Source: CAZGAH01 sp964523295 | Lineage (GTDB): Bacteria; Desulfobacterota; Desulfovibrionia; Desulfovibrionales; Desulfovibrionaceae | NCBI GenBank assembly: GCA_964523295.1 | Contig: CAZGAH010000083.1 | Span: 1-19,209 of the forward strand | Reading direction: 5' to 3' | Length of the DNA: 19,209 nucleotides | Shown here: positions 1 through 6,716 of the stretch, one piece after another | How positions within the stretch are numbered: the stretch's first letter is position 1 | How the letters are laid out: each line of letters opens with the position of its first letter | Notes under the pieces: model-generated | What the model was told of the DNA's origin: nothing | What the model saw: only the letters and a program-made list of their open reading frames with translations | Databases searched by the model: none | Position numbers and translations under genes: made by a program

Positions 1-216
1 GTATAGTAACCCTTTCTTTGCCTTCAAAATATCGTCATGCGTGGGCAGGCTTGCGGTTTTCGCTGCTGCGCAGTGTGCTATCGTGTTCGCGCGTATGGAT
101 TGGTCGCGCCGGACCTGCCTGTTATGGGCGGTCGGACACGGGAAAGCGAAGGGGCGAGGGGCAAACCGGGTAGACTGATGGACGTCGTCGAGACATTTCG
201 AACGCAGGGGTGGAGT

Positions 217-1573
217 ATGATCCGCGTGGTATCTGGACTGCTGGCACTGTTTCTCCTGGCTGGATGTGGAGCCAAAACGACCTCCAGTTTCACCTTTATC
301 GACGCAACGCAGGATGCGGAGCTGGCCTCGGTGCTGCGCCCGGCGCAACCGCAGACCGAAGTCGAGATTTCCGCGAGCGGGGATGGTCCTGCCCGGCACC
401 GCCAACTCCCCGGGAGAGTGCGTCGATACGCCGCAGGATGTGGCCGTCGATGCCTTCGGCTGTCCCATTCCCTTGTTTCTCAAGCTTTCCGCCAGCTTTG
501 ACGCCAACCAGAGCCTGTTAAGCAACGGCTTTCAGGACCGGGTGGACCGCATCGGCCTGCTGCTGAAAAACAACCCTCGTTCCAAGGTGGTCATCGAAGG
601 CCATACCGACGATATCGGCCCCGACGACGTCAATGTCAGGCTCTCGCTGCAGCGGGCCGAAAGCGTGAAAAACGCCATTATCGCCAAATACGCCATTGCC
701 CCCGAGCGCATCGATACATCGGGCGCCGGAAAGACCCGGCCTGTCGTTTCCAACGCAACCGAGGAGGGCCGGCAGCGCAACCGGCGCGTGGAAATGACCC
801 TCACGGGCTTCTACCGCAGCGAAAGCTCGTACGTTGCGCTGAATCGGCCCTACGATGTCGAGTTCTCAGCCAGCAGCACGAGCGTCGCCGAGGACCAGCG
901 TGCCATGTTGGACGACGTCGGCGCGTACCTGCGCTCCAGCCCGGAAACCACGGCCCGTATCGACGCCTTTGTGGATCCCGCGGGTGAGGCGCCTGCGGAC
1001 CCCAAGGTCTCGCAAGCGCGCGCGGATGCGGTCAAGGACTATCTGGCCTCGAAATTCGCCATCGATGTGCAGCGGCTGCATACGATCGCCCANNNNNNNN
1101 NNGCAACGGCCACAGTGGAGAACGGCGAGCGCAAGACCACCATTACGCTCGGCAGGGAAGGGGGGGAGCGTCCCTTCAAGGAACGGTTCAATGCGCGGCT
1201 GCAATTGTCCACGGACAATCCCACGTCGGCCGGGATTGCGCGCGTCGTCATTCCCTTTGCCGCGCGGGAGACTTTTTTCGACGAATCTGCCCGGAAACGC
1301 CTGGAGGCCGTCGGCCTGATGCTCACGGCCAAGCCGGAGCTGAGCATCGTTATCGAAGGCCATACCGACAACAGCGGCGATAAGGAATACAACCGCTCAT
1401 TGTCGCACCGCAGGGCCGAGGCCGTGAAACAGCATCTGATCGATACGTACGCTATCGATCAGACGCGTCTGAAAGTGCTCGGCTTTGGCGACGACATCCC
1501 CGTCGCCTCGAACGCCTCGGCACAGGGGCGCATGGCCAATCAACGGGTCGAGATCAAGGTCAGCCGGTTTTAA
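217..1573 (+). CDS. Lipoprotein with three tandem OmpA-like peptidoglycan-binding domains (apparent frameshift)
   Basis: This is probably an envelope lipoprotein that ties the outer membrane to peptidoglycan. The start at ATG 217 follows an AGGGG ribosome site at 206-210. It opens with a lipoprotein signal, MIRVVSGLLALFLLAGCGAK, with lipobox LAGC. That frame is lost after about residue 55, and the rest lies one frame over. Deleting one G from the GGGG at 379-382 joins them as ...EISASG-MVLPGTANSPG. Domain 1 (about 482-808) has GHTDDIG, LSLQRA and RQRNRRVE. Domain 2 (about 845-1140) keeps the fold pattern but lacks GHTD and is interrupted by the N run at 1093-1102. Domain 3 (about 1241-1570) has GHTDNSG, SLSHRRA and NQRVEI. 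Asp of GHTD and Arg of LSxxR are the diaminopimelate-binding residues of this family. The frameshift may be a sequencing error, so I call it a CDS rather than a pseudogene. It converges with the hydrolase gene 6 bp away. Confidence 0.8.
1093..1102. other. Assembly gap (10 N) inside the OmpA-like gene
   Basis: Ten unknown bases fall in the degenerate middle OmpA-like domain. The same frame is open on both sides, so the real gap may be close to this size. The fixed length of 10, shared with two other gaps, suggests a placeholder. Confidence 0.95.
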
Positions 1574-1579
1574 ACGGGA

Positions 1580-2485
1580 TCACTTTTCGCCGCGGGCTTC
1601 GGGAGCCGACTGCGAAAAACCGAAAAAAAAGCCGGCGAGCTGCGCCAATTGCTCGGGCATCTGGTACATCAGCCAATGGCCGGCCTCGGGAATCCGGGCC
1701 AGCCAGGCGCCTTCGAGACATTCCGCCAGACGCAGGGACTCGCGTACGGGCGTGACATCGTCCTCTTCGCCCACAATCAGCACTGTCGGCGCGTCGAGCA
1801 ATCCGAGCCGACCGATGACGCCATCCCATGCGGCAATCGCCGACTTTTGCCGTGCCCGAACTGCCGCCTCGACCGGACGCGAAGGCCGGGGCAGGGCGCT
1901 CATGGCGTCCGGATGACGCGCCAGCCAGGCCTTGGGAAACAAGCGAGCCATAAAGTCCTGCGGCGTGGATCTGTCCATCTCGTCGATGGCCGGCATGACC
2001 GCGGCCGCGTTGCTGAAAGCGCCGACAAGGGCGAGCCGGTTGACCTTGTCCGAATGCCGTAAGGCCAGCTCCATGGCAATGGCAGTTCCCATTGACCAGC
2101 CTATAATATCTATTTTCTGTACATGCAATGCATCGAGCACGGCGGCCGCATCATCGGCGAAGCGTTCAATGGTGAACGGCGTATCGTCCGTCGTCGACAG
2201 GCCGGCGCCGCGATTGTCCCAGAGAATGACGGTATAGGTTCTGGTCAGCTCGGCGACGAGTCGCGGATCCCAGACATCCATACTGCCGCCGTAGCCCATG
2301 ATGAGCATCACCGGCGTACCGTGACCAACGATGCGCACGGCAAGCTCGGCGCCGTTGACGGCAACGCGTCTGATTCCGCTGTCAGGATCGATCTCCGCCG
2401 TACGGACATCCCGGCAATCGACCGCCAGGAGGAGCGCAACGAGCAGCAGCAACGACGACCATATCTGAGGCCATGTCTTTTTCAT
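1580..2485 (-). CDS. Exported alpha/beta-fold hydrolase
   Basis: This is a serine hydrolase of the alpha/beta-hydrolase superfamily, 301 residues, substrate not predictable. The start MKKTWPQIW at 2485 was chosen because a GGAAG ribosome site lies 5 bases upstream and it exposes a clean signal peptide (positive MKK, then a Leu-rich core). The open frame continues to 2638, but the extra residues look like untranslated leader. A Cys follows the hydrophobic core (AVDC), but Asp at -1 argues against a lipobox, so a periplasmic or secreted enzyme is more likely. Visible motifs are the HG oxyanion segment (VGHGTPVMLIMGYGG), nucleophile elbow GWSMG, acid in VGEEDDVTP and catalytic His in EAGHW. It is convergent with the OmpA-like gene and separated from tal by 326 bp, so it is probably its own transcription unit. 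Confidence 0.85.
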   Translation of the reverse strand: MKKTWPQIWSSLLLLVALLLAVDCRDVRTAEIDPDSGIRRVAVNGAELAVRIVGHGTPVMLIMGYGGSMDVWDPRLVAELTRTYTVILWDNRGAGLSTTDDTPFTIERFADDAAAVLDALHVQKIDIIGWSMGTAIAMELALRHSDKVNRLALVGAFSNAAAVMPAIDEMDRSTPQDFMARLFPKAWLARHPDAMSALPRPSRPVEAAVRARQKSAIAAWDGVIGRLGLLDAPTVLIVGEEDDVTPVRESLRLAECLEGAWLARIPEAGHWLMYQMPEQLAQLAGFFFGFSQSAPEARGEK

Positions 2486-2524
2486 CCTGCTTCCATAGCA
2501 ATTCGATCCGTGGTCGACAAGTCG

Positions 2525-2549
2525 GCCATGCCAGGCTGCCATGCCAGGC
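2525..2549. repeat. 13-bp tandem repeat (two copies) in hydrolase leader
   Basis: The 12-base unit GCCATGCCAGGC occurs at 2525-2536 and again at 2538-2549, separated by one T. It lies 40-65 bp upstream of the hydrolase start, inside its predicted untranslated leader. No function is evident. Confidence 0.7.
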
Positions 2550-2588
2550 GCTCCGCGTACGGGCCTTTCCAATTGTCTCATAATGTAA

Positions 2589-2617
2589 ATTATGTTAACT
2601 TTCATATCCTCTGATAA
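2589..2617 (-). promoter_or_regulatory. Candidate sigma-70 promoter for the alpha/beta hydrolase
   Basis: Read on the minus strand, TTATCA (2617-2612) is followed after 17 bases by CATAAT (2594-2589). The -10 matches 5/6 and the -35 matches 4/6. It sits in a sharply AT-rich patch within GC-rich DNA. The predicted leader to ATG 2485 is about 95 bases. Confidence 0.4.
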
Positions 2618-2672
2618 CCGCCCTGAATCACGAGGCATTGTTGATATGCCCTGTCACTGGAGGCATGACGCC

Positions 2673-2718
2673 GGCAACACGGTTCGTGGCAGCGTTGCCA
2701 GCTTGCCACCGTTTGCCA
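2673..2718. repeat. Cluster of TTGCCA motifs, possible regulator-binding array
   Basis: TTGCCA occurs at 2695-2700, 2703-2708 and 2713-2718. TGGCA at 2687-2691 is inverted relative to the first copy (TGGCA-GCGT-TGCCA), and GGCAAC at 2673-2678 pairs with GTTGCC at 2694-2699. The cluster lies about 55-105 bp upstream of the candidate hydrolase -35, where an activator could bind. That role is inference from position and repetition only. Confidence 0.35.
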
Positions 2719-2762
2719 CTGTGCTTGTTCGGCAGATGTAAAGGGGAGTCGTACGGTGAAAT

Positions 2763-2804
2763 GGGCGAGCTGTCCGGCACGTTTCTGGCGCAGGCAGCTC
2801 GCCC
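2763..2804 (-). terminator. Inverted repeat after the transaldolase gene, possible terminator
   Basis: GGGCGAGCTG (2763-2772) and CAGCTCGCCC (2795-2804) form a perfect 10-bp stem with a 22-base loop, 7 bp past the tal stop on the minus strand. On that strand it is followed by ATTTC rather than a strong U run. It may therefore be a weak terminator or a transcript-protecting hairpin. Confidence 0.5.
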
Positions 2805-2811
2805 TTAGGAA

Positions 2812-3459
2812 TCAGGCAGAAGTGAGCGTGCTCCAGTCTTTCATGAAACTGGCCAGTCCGGAATCAGTCAAGGGATGCTTGACGAGCTCTTCGATGACCT
2901 TGAACGGGATGGTGGCAACCTGCGCTCCCATGAGCGCTGCCTGTAAGACGTGTTGCGGATGGCGGATGCTGGCGACCAGGACTTTGGTCTCATAGCCGTA
3001 GTTCTGGAAGATGGCGAGGATATGGGAGACGATTTCCATTCCGTCGTGGCCGATGGCGTCGAGCCGGCCCACGAAGGGGCTGACGTAGCTGCCCCCTGCC
3101 TTGGCGGCCAGAAGCGCCTGCAGCGGTGAAAACACCAGGGTGACGTTCGTGGGGATGTTCATGGACGACAGCTCGCGTATGGCGATCAAGCCTTCGAGCA
3201 GCATGGGAATTTTGATCACCACGTTCGGACCGAATTTGACCAGCTCCAGGGCCTCGGCGACCATTTCTTTGGCCGTGAGGCCGACGACCTCGAGGCTGAC
3301 CGGTCCGTCCACCAGGCGACAGATAGCCTCGGCCTGTTTGCGCCAGTCGCCACCCTCGCGTGCGAGCAGTGTGGGATTCGTGGTCACGCCGTCGATCATG
3401 CCGTAGTCTCTGGCGCGGCGGATTTCATCCATGTTGGCGGTATCGATAAAAAAAAGCAT
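2812..3459 (-). CDS. Transaldolase / fructose-6-phosphate aldolase-like protein (TalC type)
   Basis: This 215-residue protein is the length of the short transaldolase/FSA subfamily; classical transaldolases are over 300 residues. The family carries out Schiff-base aldol chemistry on sugar phosphates in the cytoplasm (transaldolase, or fructose-6-phosphate cleavage to dihydroxyacetone and glyceraldehyde 3-phosphate). Visible landmarks are MLFFIDTANMDEI, GVTTNPTLL (about 24-32), the Schiff-base Lys83 in VVIKIP, and ASIRHPQHV near the C-terminus. Start ATG 3459 has a strong GGAGG site 5 bases upstream. It is the last gene of the leftward dapL-folK-YHS-tal group, 77 bp after the YHS gene. Sequence alone does not tell transaldolase from FSA activity, so no symbol is given. 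Confidence 0.92.
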   Translation of the reverse strand: MLFFIDTANMDEIRRARDYGMIDGVTTNPTLLAREGGDWRKQAEAICRLVDGPVSLEVVGLTAKEMVAEALELVKFGPNVVIKIPMLLEGLIAIRELSSMNIPTNVTLVFSPLQALLAAKAGGSYVSPFVGRLDAIGHDGMEIVSHILAIFQNYGYETKVLVASIRHPQHVLQAALMGAQVATIPFKVIEELVKHPLTDSGLASFMKDWSTLTSA

Positions 3460-3536
3460 GGCTCCCTCCTTCGTCTCAGTTCAGGTGCCGGCATCCTGCC
3501 GCGAAATGCAGCATGGGGAAAACACGGTGGATCAGA

Positions 3537-3818
3537 CTATTCCACGCTCTCTGACTTGATTTCGTGCGCTGACAATTGCTTGAGATACTTATCCCGGCAT
3601 TCATAGCTGCAAAAATGGTGTACCTGATCGCCCTGTCGCACGCGGATGTCGGAATCGAGCGCTACGTAGGCCCCGCAAACCGGGTCACGGACCATATCGC
3701 CCGTGGGCGTCACCTTTTCTTCAGTTTTTACCTCCAGAGAGGCCTTTTTTCGTCTGTCATTGACCAGCAGCTTATACAGGATGAATATCGCAGCGATGAT
3801 GATGAGCCATTTCAACAT
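3537..3818 (-). CDS. Small single-pass membrane protein with a YHS metal-binding domain
   Basis: This 93-residue protein begins MLKWLIIIAAIFILYKLLVN, an N-terminal membrane anchor, followed by a charged linker. A YHS-type domain spans about 43-80: DPVCGAYV, then HHFCSYECRDKYL. Cys48, Cys70 and Cys74 are likely ligands, as in YHS/TRASH domains of metal-handling proteins. The start at 3818 rather than 3914 is supported by AGAGGA about 7 bases upstream and by the anchor beginning immediately. It lies between folK (105 bp upstream) and tal (77 bp downstream), probably co-transcribed. The context gives no functional link to folate. It may bind copper, zinc or iron at the membrane, but this is inference. 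Confidence 0.85.
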   Translation of the reverse strand: MLKWLIIIAAIFILYKLLVNDRRKKASLEVKTEEKVTPTGDMVRDPVCGAYVALDSDIRVRQGDQVHHFCSYECRDKYLKQLSAHEIKSESVE

Positions 3819-3923
3819 ACGAGTGTCCTCTTCAGGGGTTTCGCGCAGGCCGGCCACGGTATTGGCGGGTACGCCCGGAACGAGCGCTCGCGTGGCGAAT
3901 GCCGTCCGCGGCAATGCCCGGGG

Positions 3924-4436
3924 TTATTGCCAGATGCGTCCATTATGGAGGCGATAGGAAATATTTTCAATGGCCTTTTTCAGGCTGACGCCATCCGGAA
4001 ACACATAATCGGGAGCCACGTCGCGCAAGGGGACGAGCACGAAGGCCCTGTCGCGCATTCTGGGATGCGGGATGGTCAACGTCGCGCTGGATATCTCAAC
4101 TTCGCCGTAGACGAGCAGGTCCAGATCGATACAGCGCGGTCCGTTGCGCGCGACTGCCCTGCCCTGCGCGTCGACCCGAGGCGGACGGCCCAGGCGGCTT
4201 TCTATGTCCTGCAATGCGCACAATAACGCTTCGGGCGATAGCGAAAGCGGGCACTCGCCGCGCAGCACCTGATTGGCGAACCAGGGTTGCGCGGCATAGC
4301 CCTGCGGCTGGGTCCAATAGCAGGGCGAGGCGGTGACGATGCGTAACCCGGGAACAGTAGCCAGTTCCTGGCCCGCGCGCTGCAGATTGCCCTCCGGATC
4401 GCCCTGATTCGAGCCCAGGCCGATGCAAACGGTTAC
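3924..4436 (-). CDS. folK: 2-amino-4-hydroxy-6-hydroxymethyldihydropteridine pyrophosphokinase (HPPK), no canonical start codon
   Basis: HPPK transfers pyrophosphate from ATP to 6-hydroxymethyl-7,8-dihydropterin in folate synthesis (cytoplasmic). The reading frame gives TVCIGLGSNQGDPEGNL at the N-terminus, YWTQPQGY and WFANQV, the HPPK signature NGPRCIDLDLLVYG, and IPHPRMRDRAFVLVPL. It is about 170 residues, normal for the family. The first ATG/GTG/TTG in this frame is GTG 4268, which would delete the conserved YIGLGSN-type N-terminus, so it cannot be the true start. The codon where the start is expected is GTA at 4436-4434, overlapping the dapL TAA stop. GTG there would give the usual GTGA stop/start overlap. 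An AGGAGG about 22 bases upstream, inside dapL, is too distant. Either the base is miscalled, initiation is non-canonical, or the gene is impaired. Confidence 0.88.
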   Translation of the reverse strand, partial: VTVCIGLGSNQGDPEGNLQRAGQELATVPGLRIVTASPCYWTQPQGYAAQPWFANQVLRGECPLSLSPEALLCALQDIESRLGRPPRVDAQGRAVARNGPRCIDLDLLVYGEVEISSATLTIPHPRMRDRAFVLVPLRDVAPDYVFPDGVSLKKAIENISYRLHNGRIWQ

Positions 4437-5602
4437 AGACGTGCTATGCGGGATACGGCCTCCTGGAGTCGATGCGTGTCCACGGTCAACGAAATACGGA
4501 AATAACCCTCTCCGGCCGCGCCGAAGCCATTTCCCGGCGTGACGACAACGCCTGTTTCTTCAAGCACTTTGGTAACAAACTCCGCCGACGTGGCAAATCC
4601 GTCGGGCACGCTGGCCCAGATGTAGAACGTCGCTTCGGGCGTACGGCAGCGAATGCCGGCTTTGTCCAGGGCTGCCAGGACAACGTCGCGACGCTCCTTG
4701 TAGATGGCGCGCAATTCTGCGGTAAAGGCGTCGCCGTCGCGCAGGGCGACGATGCCGGCCTCCTGTACGGCCTGGAAGGCGCCGGAATCCACGTTCTCCT
4801 TGACCTTCCCCAGTCCCTGCACCAGCGACGGATTGCCCACGGCCATGCCGATGCGCCAGCCGGTCATGTTGTAGGTTTTCGACAGGGAATGAAATTCGAT
4901 GGCCACGTCCTTGCCGTGCGCGAATTCAAGGATGCTGGGCGGCTTTTTGGCCTCGTCGTAATAGATTTCGGTATAGGCTGCGTCGTGCAGGACAATGACC
5001 CGGTGCTCCATGGCCTTGGCGATGAGCCGCTCGTAAAAGACGGCGTCGGCCGTGGCTGCGGTGGGATTGTTGGGATAGTTGACGTAGATGAGTTTGGCCT
5101 TGGCCCACGTATCGTCGGAAATGGCGTCCAGGTCGGGCAGAAAGCTCCGCTCGTCGCGCAGCGGCAGCATGTGGGGGATGCCGCCGGCCCAGGCTGTGGA
5201 AATCGGATACACCGGATAGCAGGGCGAACAGATCAGGACCAGGTCGCCGGGATCCACAAAGGCCAGGGGGAAATGCGCGATGCCCTCTTTGGAACCGATC
5301 AGGGTGACCACCTCGCCTGCGGGATCGAGCGCAACGTTGAAGCGCGCGCGATACCAGTCGGCAACAGCCTGTCGGAACGTCAACATGCCGACATAGGAGG
5401 GATACTGGTGATTGGCCGGCGTCGCGCAGCTCTCCTTCATGGCCTGAATGATGAAATCCGGGGTCGGCAGATCGGGGTCGCCGATGCCCAGGCTGATGAT
5501 GTCCACGCCGCGCTGGCGGACCTGTTCCTTGACCCGGTCGATCTGGGCAAACAGATAGGGAGGGACGGCAGCGAGGCGCTGCGCAACCGTAAATTCACTC
5601 AT
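4433..5602 (-). CDS. dapL: LL-diaminopimelate aminotransferase (DapL)
   Basis: This 389-residue class I/II PLP aminotransferase matches DapL, which converts tetrahydrodipicolinate plus glutamate to LL-diaminopimelate in one step. That feeds lysine and peptidoglycan synthesis. Landmarks are SLGIGDPDLPTP (37-48), GSKEGIAHFPLAFVDPGD (103-120), NYPNNPT (175-181), Asp207 in LHDAAYTEI, and the PLP Schiff-base Lys242 in SLSKTYNMTGWRIG. The start at 5602 has AAGGAG about 10 bases upstream. A good promoter lies at 5690-5662. It heads a leftward group with folK, whose proposed start overlaps this gene's stop by four bases. A related malate/aspartate-type aminotransferase is the main alternative, but GSKEGI and the ending favour DapL. 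Confidence 0.93.
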   Translation of the reverse strand: MSEFTVAQRLAAVPPYLFAQIDRVKEQVRQRGVDIISLGIGDPDLPTPDFIIQAMKESCATPANHQYPSYVGMLTFRQAVADWYRARFNVALDPAGEVVTLIGSKEGIAHFPLAFVDPGDLVLICSPCYPVYPISTAWAGGIPHMLPLRDERSFLPDLDAISDDTWAKAKLIYVNYPNNPTAATADAVFYERLIAKAMEHRVIVLHDAAYTEIYYDEAKKPPSILEFAHGKDVAIEFHSLSKTYNMTGWRIGMAVGNPSLVQGLGKVKENVDSGAFQAVQEAGIVALRDGDAFTAELRAIYKERRDVVLAALDKAGIRCRTPEATFYIWASVPDGFATSAEFVTKVLEETGVVVTPGNGFGAAGEGYFRISLTVDTHRLQEAVSRIARL

Positions 5603-5643
5603 GCGGCCATTTCTCCTTCACCTTGGATTTGGTCCCTGGCGGA

Positions 5644-5656
5644 ACCCCGCCGGGGT
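5644..5656. repeat. GC-rich inverted repeat in the dapL/xerD divergent region
   Basis: ACCCCG-C-CGGGGT forms a 6-bp inverted repeat around one base. It lies at the predicted dapL transcription start, between the -10 and the ribosome site. It could be an operator or a leader hairpin. A neighbouring GGCGG/CCGCC pair overlaps it. Confidence 0.35.
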
Positions 5657-5661
5657 GGATT

Positions 5662-5690
5662 CTTGTAATCAGGGGGCTTGTCGCTGTCAA
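5662..5690 (-). promoter_or_regulatory. Sigma-70-type promoter for dapL
   Basis: On the minus strand a perfect -35 TTGACA (5690-5685) is followed after 17 bases by TACAAG (5667-5662). This is correctly placed to drive dapL-folK-YHS-tal with a leader of about 50 bases. Confidence 0.6.
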
Positions 5691-5707
5691 TTCATTCCGG
5701 TTATAGA
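5678..5707 (+). promoter_or_regulatory. Weak candidate promoter for xerD
   Basis: TTGTCG (5678-5683) is followed after 18 bases by TATAGA (5702-5707). It overlaps the dapL -35 on the other strand, so the two would compete for polymerase. Predicted initiation near 5713 leaves almost no leader for ATG 5720 and slightly favours the later start at 5732. Confidence 0.25.
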
Positions 5708-5719
5708 AGGCGTCCAAGG

Positions 5720-6700
5720 ATGGAACACGCCATGCCGACCGAACCTGTCTCACAGGTAGGAGCTGACGACGCCGGGCCATCGGATCCGTCTCCGGAATCC
5801 CCCGCGGTTGAAAGCTACATGAATTATTTGACCGTCGTCAAAGGACTCGCGGAAAACACCCTGGCCGCCTATGCCAGGGATCTGCGTTCGCTGCTTGTTT
5901 TTCTCCACGACGGCGGCCTGCGTCTGGAGCAGGTCGACGAACAGGTGCTGTTTCTCTATCTCGTCTGGCTGCGCCAACGTGAACTCTCCGGGCGCTCCAT
6001 ATCGCGACATTGCGCCGCCCTGCGCGGTTTTTTCGCCTATGCGGCGGCAGAAAAATGGCTGGCGAAAGACCCTGCGGAGTTCCTGGAAAATCCCAAAATG
6101 GCCAAAGAACTGCCCGAGGTGCTCAGCCAGCAGGAAATTGCCAGCCTCCTCGACCAGCCCGACCTGAACACCCGGCTGGGCTTCCGGGACCGCACCATGT
6201 TGGAGCTGTTGTACGCGGCCGGACTGCGCGTCAGCGAACTCGTCGGACTTCGTCCTCTCGACTTCGACTCCCAGCGCGGGCTGTTGCGCGTCTGGGGCAA
6301 GGGCTCCAAAGAGCGCCTGACGCCCCTGCATCCCCTGGCCCAGGATTTTTTAATCTCTTACTTGAAAGATTGGCGCCCGGGTTTTCATCCGTGCGAAAAC
6401 ATCATTTTTCTCAACCGATCCGGACGCGGCCTCACCCGCCAGGCTGTCTGGAAGTGCCTTAAACGCTACGCCCTGGCCGCAGGCTTGCAAAAACACCTCT
6501 CCCCGCATACCTTCCGGCATTCGTTCGCGACGCATCTCCTGGAAGGCGGCGCCGATTTGCGCACCGTCCAGCTGCTTCTGGGACATGCCGACATCAGCGC
6601 CACGGAAATTTATATTCACGTCCAGGCCGGGCGACTCCTGGATATCCATCGCGCCTATCATCCCCGTTCCCGAGTCCCGGCGCCCTGCCCTTCCAAATAA
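5720..6700 (+). CDS. xerD: Tyrosine recombinase XerD-like (chromosome dimer resolution)
   Basis: Xer recombinases act at dif to resolve chromosome dimers with FtsK. The N-terminal SAM-like DNA-binding domain covers about 31-118 (ESYMNYLTVVKGLAENTLAAY). The catalytic domain follows, with Arg170 (GLRVSEL), Lys194 (WGKGSKER), His263 and Arg266 (HTFRHSF), His289 (LLGHADI) and Tyr298 (EIYIHV). The spacing of these last four equals that of E. coli XerD. At 326 residues it is longer than the usual ~298 because of a Pro/Ser-rich N-terminal tail of about 30 residues and a short C-terminal one. Start 5720 has AGAAGG 9 bases upstream; ATG 5732, with AAGGATGGA upstream, is equally possible. XerC cannot be excluded by sequence alone. 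The next gene begins 16 bp downstream, so they are likely co-transcribed. Confidence 0.88.
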   Translation: MEHAMPTEPVSQVGADDAGPSDPSPESPAVESYMNYLTVVKGLAENTLAAYARDLRSLLVFLHDGGLRLEQVDEQVLFLYLVWLRQRELSGRSISRHCAALRGFFAYAAAEKWLAKDPAEFLENPKMAKELPEVLSQQEIASLLDQPDLNTRLGFRDRTMLELLYAAGLRVSELVGLRPLDFDSQRGLLRVWGKGSKERLTPLHPLAQDFLISYLKDWRPGFHPCENIIFLNRSGRGLTRQAVWKCLKRYALAAGLQKHLSPHTFRHSFATHLLEGGADLRTVQLLLGHADISATEIYIHVQAGRLLDIHRAYHPRSRVPAPCPSK

Positions 6701-6716
6701 GGAACCACCAGCTTCC

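Larger units (their letters stand above)
2486..2811. other. Gene-free region between the hydrolase and transaldolase genes
   Basis: There is no credible ORF in this 326-bp stretch. It holds, in order, the hydrolase leader with a 13-bp tandem repeat, an AT-rich patch with a candidate promoter, a cluster of TTGCCA motifs, and an inverted repeat that could terminate transcription of the leftward dapL-tal genes. These are listed separately. Confidence 0.7.

Noticed and set aside
1..216. Promoter or small gene before the first OmpA-like gene
   Set aside because: The in-frame extension upstream of 217 looks untranslated, and the best -35/-10 pairing has a 22-base spacer, so nothing is called.
3520..3560. 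Small inverted repeat GTGGA/TCCAC at the YHS gene stop
   Set aside because: The stem is only 5 bp and includes the stop region. The following TGTTTTCC is too weak for a terminator call.
4096..4428. Minus-strand open frame with an ATG overlapping the 5' half of folK
   Set aside because: Its Arg/Gly-rich translation resembles no protein. The folK frame through the same DNA gives conserved HPPK motifs.
4472..5668. Long 398-codon plus-strand open frame opposite dapL
   Set aside because: It is an antisense shadow caused by high GC content. The minus strand encodes a full DapL with all catalytic motifs.
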